A stretch of 64,000 nucleotides of DNA. It comes from Novosphingobium sp. GTDB taxonomy: Bacteria; Pseudomonadota; Alphaproteobacteria; Sphingomonadales; Sphingomonadaceae. This document shows, one piece after another, positions 47,900 to 58,820 of this stretch. Every line of letters begins with the position of its first letter. The stretch's first letter is position 1. The notes below the pieces were generated by a model. It made no database searches and was not told the origin of the DNA. It saw nothing but the letters and a program-made list of their open reading frames with translations. The DNA lies in contig JAGIAR010000002.1 of the NCBI GenBank assembly GCA_017744735.1, positions 126,599 through 190,598 on the forward strand, read 5' to 3'. The translations under genes and the position numbers were made by a program.

Positions 47900-48796
47900 A
47901 TGTCGGAATTTCTTGCTGCGAACCCGTGGATTATCGCGGTGGTCATCGTGCTGGCGCTGGTTCTCGCCTGGTGGCTGTTCGTCGCCAACCGCAAGACGCG
48001 GGTCATCACCACCAAGCCCGATGTGCTCGACGAGGGCGCCGCCCCGGCCAGGCGCAACCAGGCGCTGATCGACGCGCCGAGCGCGGCGAAATCGCCCGGC
48101 TCGGTCCTCGGCACTGCGCCCAAGCCGGAACCGGTCGCGAAGCCCGACCCGGTTCCCGCCCCGCCCCCGGCCGCCGTGGCGCCGGCTCCGGCGCCCGCCC
48201 CGGTCGCCCCGGCTGCGAAGCCCGAGCCGAAGCCCAAGGCGCCTGCCAAGGCCAAGGCCCCGGCAAAGCCCAAGGCCGCGCCGAAGCCGAAAGCGGAACC
48301 GAAGGCGGCTCCGAAGCCGGCCGCCAAGGCTGCCGCGAAGCCCACGGCCGAGCCCAAGACCGCTCCGGCTGCCAAGGCGGCTCCGGCGGCCAAGGCTGCG
48401 CCCAAGCCGAAGGCCGAACCCAAGCCGGCGGCGACCAAACCCAAGGCCGAACCCAAGGCCAAGGCCGCGCCCGCCCCGAAACCGGCCTCCAAGCCCAAGG
48501 CGTCCGCGAAGCCCAAGGCCGCCGCGCCCAAGCCGGCGCGCGCGGCCAAGACCGTGACGCCCGACGCGCTGGTCCAGATCAAGGGCCTCGGCCCGAAGAT
48601 GGAGGGCCTGCTCAAGGAGCTCGGCGTGACCAGCTTCGCGCAGATCGCCGCCTGGACCCCGGCCGACATCGCCAGGATCGATCCCCAGCTCGGCAATTTC
48701 GCCGGGCGGATCGAGCGCGACGATTTCGTCGAGCAGGCGAAGCTGCTGGCGGCGGGCGACATCGCCAGCTTCGAAGCGAAGTTCGGGGCTTTGTAG
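47900..48796 (+). CDS. Membrane-anchored Lys/Ala/Pro-rich protein with C-terminal helix-hairpin-helix
   Basis: The 298-residue protein has three parts: one N-terminal transmembrane helix ([20 protein letters not shown]), a 170-residue low-complexity segment of repeated [12 protein letters not shown] units like a histone H1 tail, and a C-terminal helix-hairpin-helix region ([20 protein letters not shown], then [18 protein letters not shown]). HhH domains of this type bind DNA or act as protein docking sites; they also occur in ribosomal L21-like and NuoE-like fusions. A DNA tether at the membrane is my inference. GAGG precedes the ATG. Confidence 0.8.
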   Translation: MSEFLAANPWIIAVVIVLALVLAWWLFVANRKTRVITTKPDVLDEGAAPARRNQALIDAPSAAKSPGSVLGTAPKPEPVAKPDPVPAPPPAAVAPAPAPAPVAPAAKPEPKPKAPAKAKAPAKPKAAPKPKAEPKAAPKPAAKAAAKPTAEPKTAPAAKAAPAAKAAPKPKAEPKPAATKPKAEPKAKAAPAPKPASKPKASAKPKAAAPKPARAAKTVTPDALVQIKGLGPKMEGLLKELGVTSFAQIAAWTPADIARIDPQLGNFAGRIERDDFVEQAKLLAAGDIASFEAKFGAL

Positions 48797-48799
48797 AAT

Positions 48800-48927
48800 T
48801 CCTCCCCGGCACGGGGAGGGGAACCACCCGCAGGGTGGTGGAGGGGCACGGGCGTGAAGCGCCGTGTTTTTCGAGAGTGCCCCTCCACCATGCTTCGCAT
48901 GGTCCCCCTCCCCATTCTGGGGAGGAT
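48800..48927. repeat. Compound palindromic repeat between the HhH gene and gcdH
   Basis: The element contains CCTCCCC-GGCA-CGGGGAGG, the longer arms GGTGGAGGGGCAC and GTGCCCCTCCACC with a small GGCGTGAAGCGCC hairpin between them, and a closing CCTCCCC-ATTCT-GGGGAGG. The nested order is symmetrical, so it can form one long cruciform or hairpin. It belongs to a repeat type common in sphingomonad and caulobacter genomes. Confidence 0.85.
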
Positions 48928-48987
48928 GGGGGTTGCTCCTCTACCCTCCCCCCGCTAGTTGCCCGGTTTCATTGGAGACCGGATGAC

Positions 48988-50172
<1,185 letters not shown>

Positions 50173-50311
50173 TTTTCCGAGTCGGCCGGCGTTCGTTGAT
50201 GAAACACATGCGGTGGACGGGCTCGTGCACGGGTTTCCACAGGCCGCCGGGCCGGGTTCGCGAATCCAACAATTGCAAAGAGCCGATGCGAGGCTAGCGA
50301 GCGCGGGGCGT

Positions 50312-50330
50312 GTAGGAAAATGGTTCCTAC
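50312..50330. promoter_or_regulatory. 7-bp perfect dyad upstream of the leader-peptide promoter
   Basis: GTAGGAA (50312-50318) and TTCCTAC (50324-50330) flank AATGG. It ends 15 bases before the -35 box of the promoter at 50346 and may be a protein-binding site, or a hairpin after gcdH. The rest of the sequence between gcdH and this site holds no gene that I can see. Confidence 0.5.
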
Positions 50331-50345
50331 CCCCTTCGCAGCGGC

Positions 50346-50375
50346 TTGACGAACGCCCCCGCCCGCGCCTAAACG
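50346..50375 (+). promoter_or_regulatory. Sigma-70-type promoter directly before the Tyr leader peptide
   Basis: TTGACG (50346-50351), an 18-base spacer and TAAACG (50370-50375). Transcription would start at about 50382, at or next to the ATG of the leader peptide, giving a leaderless or nearly leaderless message. Leaderless starts are described for alphaproteobacterial trp leader transcripts. Confidence 0.55.
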
Positions 50376-50382
50376 CGCCGCC

Positions 50383-50427
50383 ATGAACAGGATTGCGGCC
50401 AGCTCTTATTATTACCTCGTCGGCTGA
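50383..50427 (+). CDS. 14-residue leader peptide with three Tyr codons
   Basis: The small frame encodes MNRIAASSYYYLVG and then TGA. The three consecutive tyrosine codons (TAT TAT TAC) at residues 9-11 are what a ribosome-stalling sensor of charged tRNA-Tyr looks like. It lies immediately after a good promoter and immediately before two competing hairpins. No aromatic amino-acid gene follows; the next gene is recQ. Translation is not proven. Confidence 0.55.
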   Translation: MNRIAASSYYYLVG

Positions 50428-50499
50428 CGGGGTGATTTCGTTCGCCCCGTGAAGGGGCGGCAAGCGACCGGGTTTTCCAGAAAACCAGCTTCCCTCCCC
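50428..50499 (+). promoter_or_regulatory. Attenuator-like set of mutually exclusive hairpins
   Basis: Four segments can pair in turn. Segment 1 CGGGGTGA (50428-50435) pairs with TCGCCCCG (50442-50449). The same CGCCCC (50443-50448) can instead pair with GGGGCG (50454-50459). The stretch from 50454 to 50465 can in turn pair with GCTTCCCTCCCC (50488-50499) at 10 of 12 positions, enclosing a GGTTTT/AAAACC hairpin. This 1:2, 2:3, 3:4 scheme is classical attenuation geometry. No U-run follows, so termination would need Rho, or control could be at another level. Confidence 0.5.
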
Positions 50500-50534
50500 G
50501 TCACGCGGCGGCGCCATGCTGCGCGCGGTCCCGA

Positions 50535-50620
50535 TGGGAGGGTAAAGCCGGTAGTTCCGGCAGTCGGCCTGTAAAGCCGATCCTTCGCGGGGAGTGGAGC
50601 GTAACCACACCCTCCCACCA
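50535..50620 (+). ncRNA. tRNA-Tyr-like cloverleaf element with encoded CCA
   Basis: TGGGAGGGT (50535-50543) pairs perfectly with ACCCTCCCA (50609-50617), followed by CCA. Inside are four hairpins in tRNA order: GCCGG-TAGTT-CCGGC (D-like), TCGGC-CTGTAAA-GCCGA (a perfect 7-base anticodon loop with anticodon GTA = Tyr, 50564-50580), a short variable hairpin (50581-50593) and GTGG-AGCGTAA-CCAC (T-like with a 7-base loop, 50594-50608). Counted as an 8-bp acceptor plus 4-bp T stem it keeps the 12-bp coaxial length. It lacks the GG of a D-loop and the TTC of a T-loop, so it is not an ordinary tRNA. It could be a TyrRS-binding regulatory mimic, an unusual tRNA or a decayed tRNA gene. Confidence 0.6.
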
Positions 50621-50629
50621 TACAGCTGT

Positions 50630-50647
50630 CGGAAACGCCCATTTCCG
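50630..50647 (+). terminator. Small perfect hairpin after the tRNA-like element
   Basis: CGGAAA and TTTCCG pair perfectly around CGCCCA. It lies 50 bases before recQ. There is no T-run after it, so it is only a weak terminator candidate or a processing site. Confidence 0.3.
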
Positions 50648-50696
50648 AAGCGCACCGTATAGGCATCGCGGTCCGCGCTCCCTATAGCTCCCCCCG

Positions 50697-52487
<1,791 letters not shown>

Positions 52488-52587
52488 CAAGCCGACACAA
52501 ATTTCCGCAAGCCTCGGTTCATCGAAGGCCCTATAGAGCGCGCTCCACGAGCGGGCCCAACCCGCCTTTTCCAAGGTCGGGGTCTGC

Positions 52588-53373
52588 TTGTACCAGCCGG
52601 ATTACGCCGAGAACCTGTCGTTGAGCGAGCGGTTGCGCATGCGGCTCGGGCGTCGCACGATCGCGATCGTCGGCACGCTGGTGCTCGAAGCGCTGATCGT
52701 GCTGGCAATCATCAGCCTCGGCCAGACGAGCAAGCTGTTCCAGCCCAAGCAGCAGGTGCTGACCACGGTCGACATCAAGGAGCCGCCGCCGGACCGGCCG
52801 GTCGACAAGCCGCAGACCGAGAAGAAGGACACCCCGCAGAAGACCCAGGAAGTCGCGCCGGTGCCCGCGCCGACGCAGGCCGCCCCGCCGGTCGAGAAGC
52901 CCGCGGTGGCGGCTCCGGCCTTCATCCCGCTGTCGCCCAAGCAGCTGGAGCAGGCCGATATCAGCAGCCTGCCCAAGGCCACCCCCGCGAAGCCCGGGGC
53001 GCCGGCCTACGGCCCGGCCTTTACCGGCAATTCGCTGGATTCCAAGCGCGTCGGCACCGCGCCCGACGGCAAGCCGCTCTACGCGGCGACCTGGTATCGC
53101 GAGCCGACCCAACAGGAACTTGCCGGCTATCTGTCGACCGCCCAAGGCCCGGCGTGGGGCCTGATCGCGTGCAAGACCGTGCCCGAATACCGGGTCGAGA
53201 AATGCGTCGGCCTGGATGAGACCGATCATTCCAACATGCTGCGTGCGGTCCTGGCCGCAGCCTGGCAATTCAGGGTCAGGCCGCCCCGGCTCGGGGGCCG
53301 CGAGCTTTACGGCGAATGGGTGCGGATCAGGATCGATTACCAAATCCGCCAGAAGCCGTCCTACGACCGATAG
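52588..53373 (+). CDS. TonB-like energy-transducer protein
   Basis: The 261-residue protein begins at a TTG codon (YQPDYAENLSLSERLRMRLG), has one transmembrane helix (about residues 25-44, TIAIVGTLVLEALIVLAIIS), a Pro/Lys/Glu-rich periplasmic linker (EPPPDRPVDKPQTEKKDTPQ) and a C-terminal folded domain (LRAVLAAAWQFRVRPPRLGG, EWVRIRIDY) like TonB. It would energise outer-membrane receptors, but no receptor or ExbB/D gene is adjacent. The TTG start is the first in frame with an upstream GGTCGGGG. Confidence 0.7.
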   Translation: MYQPDYAENLSLSERLRMRLGRRTIAIVGTLVLEALIVLAIISLGQTSKLFQPKQQVLTTVDIKEPPPDRPVDKPQTEKKDTPQKTQEVAPVPAPTQAAPPVEKPAVAAPAFIPLSPKQLEQADISSLPKATPAKPGAPAYGPAFTGNSLDSKRVGTAPDGKPLYAATWYREPTQQELAGYLSTAQGPAWGLIACKTVPEYRVEKCVGLDETDHSNMLRAVLAAAWQFRVRPPRLGGRELYGEWVRIRIDYQIRQKPSYDR

Positions 53374-53426
53374 GCAGCCAGCCCTGCCTGGCGTGTGGGC
53401 GCAACGGGCGTTATTGCTTTGCCGCC

Positions 53427-54347
53427 TCAGCGGACAGAACGGAGCCATTCGAGCAGCGGAGCGGTGAGCGACGTATCGTCCGTCCCCACTGCGTCGCCTT
53501 CGGTGTAGTGGTTGTGATCCGGCAGCTCGACCACCGCCGGGCACGTCTCGGGCGAGCGGCACAGTACGGCAATCAGGTTCTTTGCGGTGCTGCGCATCGG
53601 TTCGGGATCGAACTGCGCATAGCCGAGGAACACCGGCACGCCCGACGCGTGCAGCCGCGCCGCGGCCGTACCGACCAGCTGGGCGTCGGCATCGGCGCCG
53701 TAATAGACGTTCGGCTGCGCGGGCATTTCCGACGCGTAGTTGGGCGAAAGCAGGATCGCGCCGCGGATTGCCTTGGCTTCCTCGCCCTGCAGCTCCTTGT
53801 GGCCGAGATAGTCGATCACGTGGTTTGCGCCGGCGGAATGGCCCGACAGAACGATCCGGTCCGGATCGCCGCCATGCGCGGCGATGTTCGCGCGAACCCA
53901 GCGTAGCGCCGCGGCGAAATCCTGCACCGCACCCGGAAAGACCGTCGCGGGCGCAAGCCGATAGTTCACGTTGACCGCGATCATCCCGTTGCGCGCGGCC
54001 CATGCGGTAAGGTTGTCGGGGTAGTAGGGGCCGTGCTTGTCCCCGCGGGTGAACCCGCCGCCATGGATGAAGACCACCACCGGCAGCCGCTCGGCAGCGG
54101 CTTTCGCCGGCTCATAGACGTCGAGTTTCTGAAGCGGGTCCTCGCCATAGGCGATGTCGCGCGTCACCGTAAGATCGGCATAGGTCTCGTCGGCAAAGAG
54201 CGGCGCATAAAGCGCGCCGGAAGCGATCGGATCGAGCGTCTGGCCGCCTGCGCGAACCTGCGCAACGATGTCCGGCGGCACCTGTGCTGCCACGCTGCCT
54301 GCAAGCAGCGCTGCACCACAAGCGATCGCCGCCCGGCAGAAAATCAC
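53427..54347 (-). CDS. Secreted alpha/beta-hydrolase (esterase-like)
   Basis: The 306-residue protein starts at GTG overlapping the transaldolase stop (GTGA). It has a signal peptide (FCRAAIACGAALLAGSVAAQ) and the features VFIHGGGFTRGDKHG (oxyanion hole), LSGHSAGANHVIDYLGH (nucleophile) and a late ELPDHNHYTEGD with the catalytic His. Its position beside ferulate genes makes a cinnamoyl/feruloyl esterase attractive, but nothing in the sequence proves this. Confidence 0.85.
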   Translation of the reverse strand: MIFCRAAIACGAALLAGSVAAQVPPDIVAQVRAGGQTLDPIASGALYAPLFADETYADLTVTRDIAYGEDPLQKLDVYEPAKAAAERLPVVVFIHGGGFTRGDKHGPYYPDNLTAWAARNGMIAVNVNYRLAPATVFPGAVQDFAAALRWVRANIAAHGGDPDRIVLSGHSAGANHVIDYLGHKELQGEEAKAIRGAILLSPNYASEMPAQPNVYYGADADAQLVGTAAARLHASGVPVFLGYAQFDPEPMRSTAKNLIAVLCRSPETCPAVVELPDHNHYTEGDAVGTDDTSLTAPLLEWLRSVR

Positions 54348-55546
54348 CCCGCCATCACCATCGCCGCGAAGTCCACCGTCTGGCGGGTGGCTGCGGCGAA
54401 TTCGGTTTCGGTCGCCTTGAACGAGCCGAAGTGCGCGAACTGGTCGGGGGTCATGCCGTCGTATTCGTAGGCCGCGCGGAAGCTGGGGAGCTTGAGCAGC
54501 TTCTCGATGCTCGCCTTGTTCGGTTCGCGGTCGATCGCATTGGCGTCGAAGGCTTCCAGCTCGTCCTCGGCCGCCATCAGCCCGGCGATGTAGCCCGGCG
54601 GGCAGGTGTAGACCATGTCGCTGCCGGCATAATCCTGGATGTGGCGGCTGACGGTCTTGCCGGTGCGCTCGTCCTTCTCGACCCGCATCGAGCACTGCAG
54701 CATCTTCGACGGGTGGTTCTGGCTCTTGCCGAAGTGATAGGCGCGCTTGAGCACGGCTTCCTCGCCGTCGCGGATTTCGGGCAGCGTCAGCTCGATCCCG
54801 CGGGCCTTGGCTTCGATCTTCCAGTCCGACAGCTCGCCGAGGCGGGCCGACATGTGGGTGATGACCGAGCGCCACTTGCTGAGGTCCACGCCCGCCGCCT
54901 TGGCGCGCAGCAGGCCCGCGCTGACCGCGGCCATGCAGCGCATGTACTGCGGCACGGTGAAGCTGGTGGTGTTGTTGGTGCTGATGCCGCGCGCGGTCAG
55001 TTCCTCGAGCACCTCATAGCCCTCCTTCGAACCGGGCAGCTTGACCATCACATTGTCGCCCATCTCGTAGATCGACAGGCCCTGTTCGAGCATCTTCTCA
55101 CCGTCGCGCACGAAGCGCGGATCGACCTGGCCCGAGAGATAGCCGTACTTGCCGCCGGACTTCTCGAACACCGGCAGGATCGCATCGGCGCCGAGCTTGA
55201 CCAGCTCGAGATAGGCGGACCAGTAGACGCCTTCGACGTCGAGCGCCGGATCGGCCTTGGCGATGCTCTGCACCCGGCGGGTCCAGCCTTGCGGATCGAG
55301 CTTCACCGCCTGCAGCGACAGCGGCGGATTGGTGGTGACGCCGCGGAAGCCCATCGTCCCTTCGCGCTGGATCGTCGCATCGTCGTACAGGCGGGTCAGC
55401 TGCGCTTCCCAGTCGGCTTCCTTGCCGGCCGGCGCCTTGGCCAGCGTCTCGGCCTTCCAGCTCGGATAGATCAGCGGCGAGGAGTCCCACCAGATTTCTG
55501 CATCGGGATTGGTCGCGGCGAGCTTTTCGAGGACGTTCTGGGTCAT
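54344..55546 (-). CDS. Transaldolase family protein
   Basis: The 400-residue TIM-barrel protein has the conserved TTNPPLSLQAV (72-75 TNPP) and the Schiff-base Lys169 in NVMVKLPGSKEGYEVLEELT, followed by STNNTTSFTVPQYMRC. It is longer than standard TalB (about 315 residues). It probably transfers a dihydroxyacetone unit in the pentose phosphate pathway, but fructose-6-phosphate aldolase relatives also have this fold. It is co-directional with ferBA but lies downstream, so it may or may not share the transcript. Confidence 0.85.
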   Translation of the reverse strand: MTQNVLEKLAATNPDAEIWWDSSPLIYPSWKAETLAKAPAGKEADWEAQLTRLYDDATIQREGTMGFRGVTTNPPLSLQAVKLDPQGWTRRVQSIAKADPALDVEGVYWSAYLELVKLGADAILPVFEKSGGKYGYLSGQVDPRFVRDGEKMLEQGLSIYEMGDNVMVKLPGSKEGYEVLEELTARGISTNNTTSFTVPQYMRCMAAVSAGLLRAKAAGVDLSKWRSVITHMSARLGELSDWKIEAKARGIELTLPEIRDGEEAVLKRAYHFGKSQNHPSKMLQCSMRVEKDERTGKTVSRHIQDYAGSDMVYTCPPGYIAGLMAAEDELEAFDANAIDREPNKASIEKLLKLPSFRAAYEYDGMTPDQFAHFGSFKATETEFAAATRQTVDFAAMVMAG

Positions 55547-55638
55547 TTTCGATTCCTTTTCGCCGCCGCACTTAGGCAGCAAGTCTTAACCCAGCAAGTC
55601 CCGGCCGAACAAAGTCAACGATCGGCCGGCGGTTCGGC

Positions 55639-57762
55639 TCAGCGCTCGACCAGCATCAGCGCGTCGAGCGCGACCACTCCCTGACCCTTCGAATGCACGA
55701 TCACCGGATTGAGGTCGATCTCGCGAATCGCGGGATTGCCGGCCATGATCCGGCCCACTTCGACGATCAGCTTGGCGAGCGCGGGCACGTCGAGCTCGGG
55801 CGAGCCGCGATACCCCTTGAGCAGCGCGGCCTGCCTGAGGCCGAGCAGCTTTTCCTCCACCTGCGCCTGGCTGAGATCGGGCGTCACCAGCACCACGTCC
55901 TTGAGGATTTCGGCGGTCACGCCGCCGAAGCCCGCGAGCACGACCGGACCCCATTCGGGATCGGACTTGGCGCCGACGATCATCTCGACGCCCATCGTGC
56001 CCATCTTCTCGACCAGCACGCCGTCGAGGCGGATCGCGGCATCGTAGGCGGAGACATTGCTGAAGATCTTGTCGAAGGCGGCGCGAACCTCGTCCGCCGA
56101 ATTGAGCTTGAGGATCACCCCGCCCGCATCGCTCTTGTGTCCGAGCGCGGCGGCCTGGGCCTTGAGCACCACCGGGAAGCCGATCGACTCGGCCGCAGCG
56201 GCGGCGGCGTCGGCCGTGGCGGCGAACCGGCTCTGCGGGAACGGCAGGCCGAGCGGCGCGAGCAGTTCTTTCGCCTGGTATTCGGGCACCACGCCCGCAA
56301 CCTCGTCGAGCCCCGGCACCGCAACGGGGGGAAGCGAATTGTCGCTGAGGTCGCGCTTGGCGAGATCGGCCAGCCGCGCGATCGCGCGATAGGCGCGTTC
56401 GGTCGACGGGAACCAGGGAATGCCGACCTTGCGCAGGCCTTCGATATATTCCTCGGGCACCCGCGCGCCCTCGTCCACCCCGGCGAAGACCAGCGGCTTG
56501 GCGAAGGTCCCGGCCTCGAGCACCTTGATGATCGCCGGGAACTTGATCTTCGAGGTGATCGGATCCGACTGGATGATCGAGGCGACCACCGAGCCGACCC
56601 GCTCGTCCTCGAGCAGCGCGGTCAGCAGCTTGGTGTAGATTTCCGGCTCGCTGAGGCCGAGCGCGGTGATGTCGGTCGGGTTCGACACCGGCACGAAATC
56701 GGGCAGCAGCGCGCGCAGTTTCGGGCTGTTGTCGTCGTTGAGGTCGAGCAGGTCGAGCCCGATGTCCTCGGCGATGTCGTAGGCCAGGCCGCGCAACGCG
56801 CCGCTTTCGCCCAGCACCACCATGTTGGCGCCCGGCAGCGCCTTGCAGCGCAGCGCGATCTCGGTGATGTCGGCCAGCTCTTCCAGCGTGTCGGCGAAGA
56901 TCACGCCTTCGCGCGCCAGCTTGGTCTTCATCAGCGCATAGTCGCCGGCCATCGCACCGGTGTGGGTCGCGGCGCTTTCCTGCGCGCGGTTCGACTTGCC
57001 CGGGTGGAGCATCACGATCGGCTTGCCCGCGGCCCGCGCGCGGCGCGCGGCGGCGACGAAGGCGGCCGGGCGGCGCAGGCTTTCGACATACATCGCGATC
57101 ACGTGGGTGTTCGCGTCGTCGACCAGCCATTCGACGAAATCCTCGACCCCCGCGGCGGCTTCGTTGCCGGTCGAGACCGAGGTCGAGACGTAGCAGCCGC
57201 GCGGATGCAGCGTGGTCGCCAGCACCGCGGCGAGCGCACCCGACTGGCTGGCGATGCCGACAGCCCGCGCGCCGGCCGGCGGGGTCAGCATATTGGTCTC
57301 GACGAAGCTCAGCGGCACACGGTCGACGTAATTGGTGCAGCCCAGGCAGTTCGGGCCTTCGATCACCATGCCGTGCTCGGCGGCGATCGCGCCGAGCTCG
57401 AGCTGTTCCTTCAACCCTTCTTCGCCGGCTTCGGAGAAACCCGCCGAATAGATCACCACCGCGCCGCAGCCGCGCGCGGCGAGGCTGCGCACCGTGTCGA
57501 GCACGAAGGGCCGTGGAATCGCGAGCACCGCGCAGTCGATCCCTTCGGGCAGTTCGTCGACCGTCGGATAGCATTTGAGCCCGGCGATCTCCTCGCGCTT
57601 CGGGTTCACCGGATAGATGTCGCCGGCGAATTCATACTGCACGAGGTTGTTGAGCAGCGTCGCGCCGAGGGCGCCATGGCGGTCCGAAGCCCCGACCACC
57701 GCGACGCTCTTGGGGCGGAGCAGCCGGTCGATCTGCTGGTTGGTGAAGCGCTTGGTGCTCAT
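55639..57762 (-). CDS. ferA: Feruloyl-CoA synthetase FerA (NDP-forming acyl-CoA synthetase)
   Basis: The 707-residue protein has an N-terminal CoA-binding Rossmann domain (SVAVVGASDRHGALGATLLN), a succinyl-CoA-ligase-like domain with the phospho-His candidate His267 (ESAATHTGAMAG) and a C-terminal ATP-grasp domain from about residue 470 (YQAKELLAPLGLPFPQSRFA). FerA of Sphingobium SYK-6 belongs to this NDP-forming class and activates ferulate. The neighbours FerB-like hydratase/lyase and FerC-like MarR support the call. A generic acetate-CoA ligase (ADP-forming) is the alternative. Confidence 0.85.
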   Translation of the reverse strand: MSTKRFTNQQIDRLLRPKSVAVVGASDRHGALGATLLNNLVQYEFAGDIYPVNPKREEIAGLKCYPTVDELPEGIDCAVLAIPRPFVLDTVRSLAARGCGAVVIYSAGFSEAGEEGLKEQLELGAIAAEHGMVIEGPNCLGCTNYVDRVPLSFVETNMLTPPAGARAVGIASQSGALAAVLATTLHPRGCYVSTSVSTGNEAAAGVEDFVEWLVDDANTHVIAMYVESLRRPAAFVAAARRARAAGKPIVMLHPGKSNRAQESAATHTGAMAGDYALMKTKLAREGVIFADTLEELADITEIALRCKALPGANMVVLGESGALRGLAYDIAEDIGLDLLDLNDDNSPKLRALLPDFVPVSNPTDITALGLSEPEIYTKLLTALLEDERVGSVVASIIQSDPITSKIKFPAIIKVLEAGTFAKPLVFAGVDEGARVPEEYIEGLRKVGIPWFPSTERAYRAIARLADLAKRDLSDNSLPPVAVPGLDEVAGVVPEYQAKELLAPLGLPFPQSRFAATADAAAAAAESIGFPVVLKAQAAALGHKSDAGGVILKLNSADEVRAAFDKIFSNVSAYDAAIRLDGVLVEKMGTMGVEMIVGAKSDPEWGPVVLAGFGGVTAEILKDVVLVTPDLSQAQVEEKLLGLRQAALLKGYRGSPELDVPALAKLIVEVGRIMAGNPAIREIDLNPVIVHSKGQGVVALDALMLVER

Positions 57763-57817
57763 GGGTATCCTCGTCCGATTTACGGGCGGCGCGTTGCCAG
57801 ATTGAGTTGAATGAGTC

Positions 57818-57840
57818 GAGGGAGCGCAACGCGCTCCCTC
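57818..57840. repeat. Stem-loop of 10 bp between ferB and ferA, within a repeat cluster
   Basis: GAGGGAGCGC and GCGCTCCCTC flank AAC. The following bases (about 57843-57890) hold two further short palindromes (GCCTG-CACAGGC and CCGC-GAAAGCGG) of a type widespread in sphingomonads. The cluster fills the 140-base gap between ferB and ferA and could tune relative expression of the two genes. Confidence 0.8.
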
Positions 57841-57902
57841 GTGGTCATGCCTGCACAGGCAAGAATCCAGTTCCGCGAAAGCGGGATCCCTGCCCGGCGC
57901 GG

Positions 57903-58760
57903 TCAGTCCTTCACCTTGGTCTTGTCGAACGCGCCGAGGCCGGGCTTGAAGGTCTTCTCGTCGAGGAACTGCTTGGTCGCTTCCTTGCGGGTTTCCCAGC
58001 CGCCGAAATCGTTCAGCGCTTCCTGCGCGCGGATCAGGTAGTCCTCGGCATTGTCGTAGGTCATCTCGCGCACGCGGCGGACGGCCCACTTGGTGGCGCG
58101 CAGCGCGTGGCTGTCCTTCTTCTTGAGCACGTCTGCGACCTGCTGGACGCGCTCCTTGAGCTTGTCGGCCGGGAGCGATTCGTTGACCATGCCCTTGGCC
58201 GCGGCTTCCTTGCCGCTGAGGTTTTCGCCCATCATCGCGTGGTACATCGCGTCGCGGAAGCCGAGCAGCTCCGCCGCGACCTTCGAGGCGCCGCCGCCGG
58301 GCAGGATCGCCCAGTTGATTTCCGACAGGCCGAACTGCGCATCGTCGGAGCAGAACGCGAGGTCGCAGGCGAACAGCGGGCCATAGGCCCCGCCGAAGCA
58401 CCAGCCGTTGATCATGCCGATGGTCGGCTTCTCATACCAGCGCAGGCGTTCCCACCAGCTGTAGGCTTCGCGCTGCGAGCGGCGGGTGGCGTGGAGGCCT
58501 TCCTGCTCGCTCATGCGGAAATATTCGAGCAGGTCCATGCCCGCCGACCAGGCCGAGCCCTCGCCGGTCAGCACCAGCACCTGCACGTCGTCGCGGAATT
58601 CGAGGTCGGTCAGCACCTTGAGCATCTGGCGGTTGAGCTTGGGGCTCATGCAGTTGCGCTTGTCGGGACGGTTGAAATAGACCCAGGCGACGCCTTCCAC
58701 GATATCGAAGCGGACGGTATCCTCTTCGGGACGCGGATCGGGTTGCGACGGCATGGCCAT
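57903..58760 (-). CDS. ferB: Feruloyl-CoA hydratase/lyase FerB (HCHL)
   Basis: Hydrates feruloyl-CoA and cleaves it to vanillin and acetyl-CoA. The 285-residue crotonase has the HCHL signature segments AWSAGMDLLEYFRMSE, YSWWERLRWYEKPTIGMING and FGLSEINWAILPGGGAS with the catalytic Glu147, and the C-terminal KQFLDEKTFKPGL. The residue matching Ser123 of the Pseudomonas enzyme appears to be Gly127 here if my alignment is right. ferA follows and ferC is divergent, with the operator between them. Confidence 0.92.
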   Translation of the reverse strand: MAMPSQPDPRPEEDTVRFDIVEGVAWVYFNRPDKRNCMSPKLNRQMLKVLTDLEFRDDVQVLVLTGEGSAWSAGMDLLEYFRMSEQEGLHATRRSQREAYSWWERLRWYEKPTIGMINGWCFGGAYGPLFACDLAFCSDDAQFGLSEINWAILPGGGASKVAAELLGFRDAMYHAMMGENLSGKEAAAKGMVNESLPADKLKERVQQVADVLKKKDSHALRATKWAVRRVREMTYDNAEDYLIRAQEALNDFGGWETRKEATKQFLDEKTFKPGLGAFDKTKVKD

Positions 58761-58820
58761 GTGGCAGGCTCCTCAGGTTGAAATGCAGGGCCCCGTGGGA
58801 ACCCTTAGTTGCGATTGCTA

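Noticed and set aside
50535-50620. Ordinary tRNA-Tyr gene
   Set aside because: The acceptor, anticodon arm and CCA fit, but the D-loop has no GG and the T-loop has no TTC; a normal elbow cannot form, so I list it as tRNA-like only.
50383-50620. Part of a tmRNA or T-box riboswitch
   Set aside because: The peptide does not resemble an ssrA tag and no T-box consensus is present; T-boxes are also rare outside Gram-positive bacteria.
50412-50666. 84-codon open frame on the minus strand over the same interval
   Set aside because: It is Arg/Pro/Thr-rich shadow coding on the complement of the RNA-like structures, with no ribosome-binding site or recognisable fold.
54344-57762. Single operon of transaldolase with ferA
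   Set aside because: The genes are co-directional, but the 92-base gap and unrelated function give no support for shared control.
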